DNA of 64,000 nt from assembly GCA_022385755.1 (NCBI GenBank), contig MU278350.1:501965-565964 (forward strand), in the 5' to 3' direction. A program made the position numbers and the translations under genes. The notes below the pieces were generated by a model, which searched no databases, had not been told where the DNA came from, and saw nothing but the letters and a program-made list of their open reading frames with translations. This document shows, piece by piece, positions 56,202 through 64,000 of the stretch; position 1 is the first letter of the stretch, and each line of letters opens with the position of its first letter. This DNA is from Trametopsis cervina. Its lineage: Eukaryota; Basidiomycota; Agaricomycetes; Polyporales; Irpicaceae.

Positions 56202-56628
56202 ATTCACATTTGTAGATATAGACGTAGCAATTTCTAATGACCAAAACAACGACATTCATTGACTGCAGAAACCACTTTGCAGGCAGCTTATATTCATGAA
56301 GGCTTTACCTTCCGAAATAGTTCGAGACCGTCGATAGCGACGGGAAAAGATATAGCTCAGTCAATCGTGGATCGGCATTAAGAAGAGACCAGGTCGTAAA
56401 ATACACTATTAGTACACAAGCACAGTAACCCGGTAAACATATATGCCAAGTGCATTAAACAGATAAAGACCAAGACCGAGCCAATGTGTGCGGTGTTAAT
56501 GTAGTACCAAATATGAAATGGAAGTGGGAGGGAATGATCGTCATATCAAGAATTCATACGGGAATATTCTCAAGCTGGCCAACACGATAACATTAGCCAA
56601 CACTGGTACGTCGCCAGGAGCGTATGCT
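56202..56628. other. Convergent intergenic stretch
   Basis: 3' UTRs of CCT5 and the coiled-coil protein gene. Nothing else recognised. Confidence 0.5.
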
Positions 56629-58361
56629 TTACGTACGGAGATGTCCTTGTTGCTCGTGATCAAAGTAGTTGACAAACGATGCCAAGAGAACCTTCGGCTT
56701 GAGCATTATCTGACGTACAAGCTCTGTTCGCGCAGCTTCACCGGAACTGGTGGTTCGGCTGATCGCTTGGGGAGTATGCGTTGCTGAACGCGATGCAGGA
56801 CGGGTGTCATTGTCGGACGACTTCCTTCCAGCCCTCTGCCAGGGTTGCTCCTTCTCTGTCATCGCCGCAAGCCCAAGTTCCACCGTGCACAAGACGTTAT
56901 TGAGGTTATCCCCAGACCTCAGCAGCGGCAGCGGAAGCACGTCCTCCATCGTTGTCGCGTTGTATCGCGTTGCGTGATTCTCGACTTCGACATGCGGGCT
57001 CGGTCTACCGTTTCGTCTGGTGGAGGCTGCATTCCTTATCTGTGCAGGAGGGATGACAACTGTCTCTAGCAATTGACTCATGAAGGCCTCTCGCAACGAG
57101 TTGGCGACCTCCAAGGCATCTTTGCACATTAAGCGCAGCGCGAGGGCATATTTCTCCCGAAGTTCCTCAGCAAACGAATGGGAGGCGCAAGACGATCCAG
57201 AAAGAACGAGTAGGACTTGTAATCCAGCAAGATTGTGGTCCACGTATCGCTGAATCCCATCCTCGTTTGGGCTTGGCATTAAGGAGTCTGAGGTAGGTGT
57301 AACAGGCGTTGGTGGGACGTCGGACGATGGCGATAGTTGGCCCTTGAGGTATGTATGAGTCAATGCCCGCCAACGAGCGGCAGTCGCGACAGGCTCTAAA
57401 GCACGCGACGAACATTCAGAACATATTCGACCATTGGGATATCATTGTAACGCGCACCTTGTACGTGCATCCGCTTGAATATCACCGACAATATATGATC
57501 CAACTCTCTAGGTGCTCCGAAGCAAAATGGGTCCAAGACCAGGCTCACACACCCCACCTCCCAGGCCTGCAGCGCATACTGCAATAGCATAGGGTCCGAT
57601 ACGTGATCCCTCGACATCAACAGCTTGACCATCTGCCCACCAACAACCTCTTTAACTGCGTCCAGATGTTCAGGGTCCACTGCGCTCTTCCGCTCATCCC
57701 CTGGTCTTTCAGGCAAGTCCCCATGGTACGCTTCTACCACGTTTGCTGCGAACTGCTGGAGTCGAGTATTGAGATCTTGTACTTTCTGAAGGATAGACGC
57801 GTTGTCAATCGCGTCGGTCTTGCTAAGGAAGGAACGCAGTGAAGATAGCTCCGCGGTGCAGTTATTTAATGTGCTACGCGCGATGTCGTACTCTCTTTGC
57901 AGGTGGTCGTACTTCGACTTGTAGTCCGGAGACGAGCTGGAGGGAGGAGACAGTAGCGTTGTCGACGTAGGAGAAACTGGAGTCGATGATGTGCGTGGCG
58001 GGGATACTTTGGTAGATAGCGTAAGTCGAGTGGGATCCGCGAGTTGGCTCTGCAGCTGAGCTACTTTCTGTCGTAGTAGTTCGTTCTCCCCACGCAGTCT
58101 CCTCGACTCGTCCTGCTCAGGAGTTGTCCTTGGTCCATGGCTGATGGCGTCTGTTTCAATATCTCGTCTGGAAGTCCTTTCGGACTTGCGGTCCCTATAA
58201 CGGCCAGTCGCGTCGGATCCTGGGGGCGCAGAGCCCAGAGAGCGTTGATGTGAGTGCGCTATTCTGTTTGTTATACGGGAGGCTTCTATGTCGTAAATAT
58301 CGTCAGAGAGTCGAATATTAGGAAGGAACCAATCGAGGATGGTGGACCAGAATGAGCTCAT
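56629..58361 (-). CDS. Coiled-coil protein, uncharacterised basidiomycete family
   Basis: Two exons. The start MSSFWSTILDWFLPNIRLSD at 58361 is followed by a polar region and a coiled coil (RRLRGENELLRQKVAQLQSQ). A Ser/Pro-rich linker leads to a second coiled coil (YDHLQREYDIARSTLNNCTA, ASILQKVQDLNTRLQQF). A globular helical region follows (HLDAVKEVVGGQMVKLLMSR, YALQAWEVGCVSLVLDPFCF). An intron of about 70 bases near 57400-57470 joins MHVQ to EPVATAARWRALTHTYLKGQ. The remainder is helical and polar to the stop at 56629. About 555 residues. Similar unnamed proteins are known to me from other mushrooms; no function. Confidence 0.72.
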
Positions 58362-58721
58362 AACCAGCGTGTAGGGCGTGATTTATCAGGAGATTGATAC
58401 CATGCACCAGAGCATTAGATGAAACGTTATCCCTTAGCAGTGCTATCGCAACAATCAGCACAGCCTGCGCAAAGAGATAAGTGCAGAGATAGGCGGGGTA
58501 TAATCGACAAGAATGAAGAGGTACACGACGGTTGCCTCGCGGTTGCGGCGTGGTGCTGGCGCGACGGAAACAAGAAAGCAAGAGGCGACCAGAATAGACC
58601 ACGATACGAGCGCCCGGGAATCGTTATCTGTAAGCAGAATTCAAAACCGGGTAAGTTCACTCTTGTAGACTTGTAGGCTTCTATATTACTCGGTCAATAA
58701 ACGCATAACAAACTTGTTACA
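58362..58721. other. Intergenic stretch
   Basis: Promoter of the coiled-coil gene and 3' UTR of the ankyrin gene. Minus-strand frames with hydrophobic character (58318-58602) overlap the coiled-coil start and are not supported. Confidence 0.45.
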
Positions 58722-59588
58722 TCACATCAGCCTGACAGTCTTCATGTCTGGCACGCACGCCTTCTCCTGTACAATATATTGTACAATATCTCTAGCGTCG
58801 CACGCAACAGCAGTCTTCAGCATCGCCTGGTCTACCTTCACTCTGTCCTCAATTCTTCGCTTCTTCGCGCGTTGTGATTTGTGCGGACGATCGTCATCGG
58901 AGGATTTCACTCGCAGCTTGGTGCCGTCCACAGTTTCGTACGAGTGATTTGGATCAACCAGTAGCTTGACGAGCGAGAGGTCCTTCCTCCTGATGGCAGC
59001 GTGGACAGCGATTCCATCTTTGTGAGCGGGGGACGCCCCCTTCTCGAGCAGAAACAGCACCAGAGGAATGAAGCCAGCGGCGACGGCCTTTGTCAGTGCA
59101 TAGCCCTCCCAGTTGTCGAGCACCGTCTGGATGCGAGGATGATTGAAGATGAAATTCAGCATGGGGAGTGGATAGTCACGATCAGACCACCTGCCGGATG
59201 GTCTTTGAGGTAGATGACGGAAAAGCCGCCGAGGGGTCTTTGTTACGTGGTATTTGGGGCTGGGGGAAAGGTTGAGGAGTACCTCTAGTACAGCCTGAGT
59301 ACAGAGAGGATACCGAAGGGATACCGTCAAGAGACCTGGGTCTCGCCACCTATGTGATGCGGACTGGTCATAGAACCGGCAGATAAGATACTCTGCGCGC
59401 ACGTATAATGGAGCGGCTTTAAAGATGTTATATAGCTGCTTCGATGCCAGAGGAAGGCCCTCCCATCTTGACAGTATTTGGACCTCATACAGCAGCTAAT
59501 CCCTGACATGAGTGAAAAAAAGCTCTTGCGGGCGGCATATTCGACGAACCTCGAGCGGAAGCACATGCAGTGCGCCAAGGGCGTCCAT
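58722..59588 (-). CDS. F-box-like / ankyrin-type repeat protein
   Basis: Two exons, 59550-59588 and 58722-59495, joined by a 54-nt intron (donor gttcgt, acceptor gattag). Splicing gives MDALGALHVLPLELLYEVQI followed by GLPLASKQLYNIFKAAPLYV, which resembles the F-box-like start (LPLELLxEIQ) seen in many basidiomycete ankyrin proteins. The rest contains degenerate ankyrin-like helices: RRDYPL-type region, LTKAVAAGFIPLVLFLLEKG, HAAIRRKDLSLVKLLVDPNH, a basic patch KSQRAKKRRIEDR, and MLKTAVACDARDIVQYIVQE, ending MKTVRLM. Stop 58722-58724. Protein-protein interaction, perhaps substrate selection for ubiquitination, is inference. Confidence 0.75.
58768..58785. repeat. 18-bp perfect palindrome inside the ankyrin gene
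   Basis: TGTACAATATATTGTACA is its own reverse complement and is followed by a further copy of the half unit (gtacaatatc). It lies within codons for DIVQYIVQEK, so the palindrome may be incidental. Confidence 0.7.
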
Positions 59589-59968
59589 CCTCTCTTTGAT
59601 CGCGTAAAGGTGTTTGAGATGAGCTGTGGCTGGCTAATGAGAGGTATAATAGAACAGTGCTACTTACAGCACCCACCGCGACCCAGATGACAAGACCACG
59701 GAAAGGCTCTCAGATCTCAGAACGCTTGCAATCTATTCCGGCGTTTTCCATCAGCTGTAAACGCCCGTCGAACGCGTTGAGCGGTCATAAGCTCTCGCGC
59801 GACGCGCACTATGCGTTCGTGCAGTTAGGCTGATGACTACACTTTGAGGTAGGTCGCATATATACCTCGGTAGTGGCATAACTTGAACTTTGCATACAGA
59901 GAGGGCAGAGTCCGGTTATATACAACTGCGTAAATCAGGCCCCCGCTCTGACTTCACAAGCCTTCGAG
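59589..59968. other. Divergent promoter region ankyrin gene / NPR3
   Basis: About 380 bases between divergent starts; no other gene recognised. Confidence 0.5.
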
Positions 59969-62585
59969 ATGACTGCGCCATTGCTTGCCATTGCTTTCGT
60001 TATATCCTCATCCAAAGGCTCAAGTCTTGTCTATCGCTGGCCCCCTCATCCCAGCGGCCATTCGCGCCTGGCCCGCCCCCGTCCATATCACGACAGTACT
60101 TGCTTTCAGGCGGACAACCCATGGAGATCTGCCCACAACGTCGAGCAATCCCAGCCATGCGAGGGACACCCAGTAGAGGATAACGAATATCTATGGCAGC
60201 GTCCACATGTTGCACGTGAACGGTCGGTTTCATTCAGTCGTGCACGGTCCCATCCAACCTCTAGAAGGGCTTCGCCTTCAAAGATGAAGGACATGAACGA
60301 GCCATTAGTGGACGCGAACGACGACTGTAATGCTCCGGAAGACTATGAAGAGCTCTTAGGCTATTCAGCTGAATTCTTAGCAGGACTCCTTTGCCCTCAT
60401 ATAACAATGTGTCACCAGAAGTACGAAGTCGTAGTGGACGAACTGGCATTCCTAGGACATCCAGTATGCTCAGACCCCGATGATAGCTGGCGATTCCGCC
60501 AGGAGAAGCCCAAAGCTACTTCTAGAGGACGAGGGGTCAGGAAGGGGCGAACACAATCTCCACAAGTTGATGAGGCGTCACTTACCCCTGACAAGACGGG
60601 CAAAGACAATGCGCCCGTGAACTCATCTTCCTGGCTGAAAACGTTCCATCTCGTACTCGTACTAGACCGTCCAGACCCATCTTCTGCAGCGTCCGGGAAC
60701 CTCGGCAAATACTTCGATATTGTGTACGAACAAATCGCCTTCGCGATGGCTGCCGCCTTGTATCAAGAACAGGTCCTCCACAACTTCGTGGAGACTGAAT
60801 GTGAGAAATTGAACACTCTAAGGGAGGATTGTATCAGTCGAGGTGAATATTCGTCCAATTATTACTATTACACAGTCCGACTCATCCTCCCCTCCAGGCC
60901 AGCCATACGCCACATATCTCAACGAAGCATTGAATATCTCGTCGATAGCGTCTGCGATCAAACAAACATTCGATGCCGCCAAGGCTGGTGACATTGCCCG
61001 TTTCACCATAGGTGAACTCCCTCTGGAGCTGCAGCTCCCTCCGTTCCTGGACACTTTGCTGCATAGTGACGACCCTCTGGACGTCGACTTGACAGATCGT
61101 GAAAGCGTGGATGATTATGACTCCAGTGGAATCGCAGCCTGGGGACAAGATATGGGATTTGCGTGGAGACTGCCATCGTTGACACCATGGAAGGCGTTGT
61201 TGAGGTTGGATGAGGAGGGAGAGGGCGGTTATGAGCTGGCCATGAAGTTGAGGGGACCACAGCTGACCTCAGAAGACAGAGAGCTAGCAGAACAACTATT
61301 GAGATTTCTCGATATGGCGGCCGTGACGCTATTGTATGTTCAGACGCGCCACTCAATCATGCAATAGCCTTCTGATACGCCTTCTCATATCAGTTTAGCC
61401 GACCTTGCAAGTCTTCTGGATTGGGACTTGGAGGCGCAAGTATACCCAATCGTCAGATGGCTAGTGCGTCACCGACGGGCCAAGGTCGTGGATGTCGTTC
61501 ACCCAGGCCTTCGGACGGTTTTTGCATTGCCTCAGACCCTCCCAACTTCGTGAGTCCACTTCAATTGCCACTGCCGTTGCTGTCCTAAATATGTACCAAA
61601 GGATATCATCGCTGGCAGCCGACTTCGCGCGGACGTTCAACCACCCATCGCTACCTCCCTTCTCAAAGCTTCTGTCGCAGATATCAACATCTACGAGTAC
61701 GAGCGCCCACTTCTACGGAGCTGTAGTTCGCTCTCGTGATTTACTACAGCTTTATCACGAGGTCGTCCTATGGATGCTCAAACGCGATCTTCTTGTCACG
61801 TTGCATCTGCGTGTAAGGATAGTCGCCACCCCTGAGCTGAAGGAGGCGGTCCGGATACGGAGAGAGTTAGCCCTGGCTCGTCGTGGTCGCCTTCGTTCGC
61901 GCTCTCTCAGCATGCCTGGACATGGAGCGGGAGACCCAAACAATGCTCGTAGTAAAGAACGCCGGGACAGCGAGGGCAAAGGGAGCGATGCTCCGGACTC
62001 GAGCCCCGTTAACTACTGGATGTCTATGTCACCGAAGCACGCGAGGGCTCAAGCCAGACGCATGTCCCCGGCTGTGCGAAATCCCAGGCGTGATCGGAGC
62101 GTGTCACTGGTGTACAACGGGGCTGAACCCTCGGGAAATGGTCTCGTTGAAGAAGAAGATGAATATGACCCCCTTTTTGACGAGGATCTTGATTTGCCTT
62201 CTACCGACGTAGCAGACTTCAATCACCCGGACGACGACGATAGCCCGACTATTATATCTGATCCTGGACGAGCTAGCACTATCGAGAGGCTATGGCTTTC
62301 TGCGATGTCCGAAGGGAAGTCGCCATATATATCACGACGGTTTGAACAGTGCGTCATTTGGTGAACCTCGCTGAATCATGGCTGACCCTCATCACTTCAG
62401 GATTAATCAATACTTCAATGGCAAATGCAGCGATGACGAAATACTGTACAAGGCGGATATATCTAGGAAGCAGCTGCGAGAAGTGTTGCACCACTACGAA
62501 GAATATGTGAGTGATAGCCGCACGCTAGATGGATACAGTTCTAATTCTCATACATCAGTTACAAACATTCCTACATCCCGCTTGA
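59969..62585 (+). CDS. NPR3: NPR3, nitrogen permease regulator 3 (GATOR1/SEACIT)
   Basis: Subunit of the GATOR1/SEACIT complex, which inhibits TORC1 through its GAP activity on Rag GTPases when amino acids are scarce. Start MTAPLLAIAFVISSSKGSSL at 59969, the beta strand of the longin-like N-terminal domain, followed by VYRWPP. Then YSAEFLAGLLCPHITMCHQK, VVDELAFLGHPVC and, after a Ser-rich loop, FHLVLVLDRP. Intron 60841-60897 joins CISRG to QPYATYLNEALNISSIASAI. Middle part: LADLASLLDWDLEAQVYPIV and RWLVRHRRAKVVDVVHPGLR. C-terminal part: LAADFARTFNHPSLPPFSKL, VVLWMLKRDLLVTLHLRVRI, then RINQYFNGKCSDDEILYKAD and a last exon LQTFLHPA, TGA 62583-62585. Confidence 0.92.
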
Positions 62586-62607
62586 ACTATACATTCAACA
62601 TGGAAGA

Positions 62608-63626
62608 TTAAGGCGACTTGTCGCGGTGGACCCATCCCAGCACCCTCTCTGCCTTCGAACAATCGAAGAATCCTTTGCTCAAGTCTTTACCATCTTTGAT
62701 GGGAACCTCGCTCCAGAACTTCCCATACAGTACCTCCGCCCCTTCATCGGCCGTTGTGCTGGGTGCCACGATGAAGAAGGTTTCATGCCCGGTCCATCGA
62801 CCCTCTTCGGCTATTACTGCTAAGAGAAAGGCTTCCGCAGCGGACTCATCCTGCACCCATCCCCAGAGATCATTCTTCCGCCTTTGTGCATCAGGATCGG
62901 TTTTGGAGGCATACTCTTTGTTGGGTATCACCCAGCTAGGGCGCAGACTTGCTACTCGCAGGAAAGGATACCGAGCCACAATTGCGTCGGCCTGTATTTC
63001 GCAGATACTGGATATCTCCATGATTTGACTCGGCCGTAGGCAATTGACCAGAAGAGGACGTACAGTTTAGAGAGACCGTACGGCTCATCCGGCTCTCTCG
63101 GGTGTTCTTCATCGAGCGGCAAGTAATGTATCTTCGTCTGGTGGCTCCATACTAGCCGTACGACGTTTACGCTGGAGGCTTGTGCAATCCGCGTTATACC
63201 TAACTACTAGCCAGTTCGTTAATGCGTAGGGGTAGCTTGAAAATATTGTCTTACCTCCGCGGATGCACGCAGTATGTTCCACGAGATAACAACGTTGCTG
63301 ATCAAGCAATAGCATAAATTCTAAGCAAACAGCTCTTGGCAGAGAACGGGCCAGCTTACGTGTTATGCGTCGTAACGACATAATCGTTCGGCTGCGGGAT
63401 GCCTGCAAGATGGATAACGGCTTCGGCGCCCCTCAGCAGTTGTAGTGCCTGGTCATAATCTCGCAGGTCCGCTTCATGGAACATAAAATCCGGATGATCG
63501 TAGAACTCCGGCTTCTCAGCTGGGGTTAAGTTATCGACTCCGTGAATCTTGTGGCCGTGTTTCAACGCAAATTCGACTACATGGCGTCCAACTCGGCCGT
63601 TGCAGCCTGTTACGGTGATCTTCATG
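62608..63626 (-). CDS. NAD(P)-dependent epimerase/dehydratase (extended SDR)
   Basis: Rossmann-fold short-chain dehydrogenase. Start MKITVTGCNGRVGRHVVEFA at 63626 with the TGxxGxxG nucleotide-binding motif; then HKIHGVDNL, DFMFHEADLRDYDQALQLLR and AEAVIHLAGIPQPNDYV. After introns around 63150-63360 come DEEHPREPDEPYGLSK with the catalytic YxxxK, then VARYPFLRVASLRPSWVIPN, LWGWVQDESAAEAFLLAVIA and FFIVAPSTTADEG. It ends FDCSKAERVLGWVHRDKSP, stop TAA at 62608-62610. Substrate class (sugar nucleotide or other) cannot be told. The stop codon is only 22 bases from that of NPR3. Confidence 0.87.
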
Positions 63627-64000
63627 GTAGATGGGTGCGTGTGTAAGAGGAGCCCGCATATGTACGTTTGGGGTCTCAGACGTCCCTGATGTGCCGTCAT
63701 CTTAGCAGCTGATGCGCTCCCGGCATGCGGGTTCGCCTGCATGTTTTAGCTAAACATGTGAGAAGTTCCTCCTCCTGACATGCATTCGGGGGGAAATTCG
63801 GAGTAACAAACAACTAGGGGAATCCAACAGCCCTGGCTTATCTGGGCGTGTGATTGTGTGCTGTACGAATGTAGAAATTCGTATGGCAAGATTATTGGTT
63901 AGGCTTGGCCTTGAAGGATCACGAGGGGTATCAGAATAACGAGAATGCGTTTAGATATCGCGCACTACGTCCGCCGCGGGATGCTGTTCTTGTACCATTT
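63627..64000. other. Right-hand end without a recognised gene
   Basis: Upstream region of the epimerase gene. A minus-strand frame extends the epimerase upstream to 63742, but the glycine motif fixes the start at 63626. Nothing else recognised before the window ends. Confidence 0.5.

Noticed and set aside
1..64000. A clustered novel system such as a biosynthetic cluster, defence locus or mobile element
   Set aside because: Neighbouring genes are unrelated housekeeping functions; there is no core synthase, transposase, integrase, terminal repeat or repeated array that I could see.

Overview
The window is eukaryotic, from a filamentous basidiomycete and most likely an Agaricomycete. Nearly every gene is split by many short GT-AG introns of about 45-90 nt, genes lie 0.1-1.7 kb apart on both strands, and there are no operons. 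Two families typical of mushroom-forming fungi are present: a class I hydrophobin and a seven-helix DUF6534 protein. No rRNA, tRNA, CRISPR array, transposon or viral gene was recognised. All exon structures were worked out by hand from splice consensus, reading-frame continuity and remembered family sequence; junctions are stated where they could be fixed.

Layout. 1-12 kb: the 3' part of succinate dehydrogenase subunit C (+), an RS-repeat membrane protein (+), an FAD monooxygenase (-), a MINDY-type deubiquitinase (-), a leucine-rich-repeat protein (+) and a disordered protein (-). 12-23 kb: a small single-pass membrane protein (-), a 7-keto-8-aminopelargonate synthase (+), a serine-rich protein (-), COA6 (-) and the polyphosphate polymerase VTC4 (-). 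23-36 kb: a cation/Ca2+ exchanger (+), MAF1 (+), an orphan basic protein (+), a GT8-like glycosyltransferase (-), a hydrophobin (+) and a NOP15-like RRM protein (-). 36-47 kb: the APC/C subunit Cdc16/Cut9 (+), a DUF6534 protein (-), an orphan small membrane protein (+), an ER J-protein ending in KDEL (-) and an orphan probable mitochondrial membrane protein (+). 47-64 kb: cis-prenyltransferase (+), Sec14-like protein (-), class 1-type dihydroorotate dehydrogenase (+), eIF1A (-), PP2A catalytic subunit (+), CCT5 (+), coiled-coil protein (-), F-box-like/ankyrin protein (-), NPR3 of GATOR1 (+) and an NAD-dependent epimerase (-).

The genes are a mixed housekeeping set rather than a pathway cluster. 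Several share themes. Respiratory chain genes are SDHC and COA6. Nutrient and growth control is represented by VTC4, MAF1, NPR3 and PP2A. The ER and secretory group is the KDEL J-protein, the cis-prenyltransferase, the GT8-like enzyme and the Sec14-like protein. I saw no convincing multi-gene novel system.

The most interesting items are structural. Five micro-exons of 11-23 nt occur, one carrying the catalytic Cys of MINDY and one (12 nt) needed for the eIF1A N-terminus. PP2A has an intron directly before its stop codon and a Val in place of Thr in the regulatory tail. CCT5 has a probable GC-AG intron. The MINDY protein ends in a CaaX box. VTC4 has Pho4-like sites upstream. Several lineage-specific protein families have no known function.
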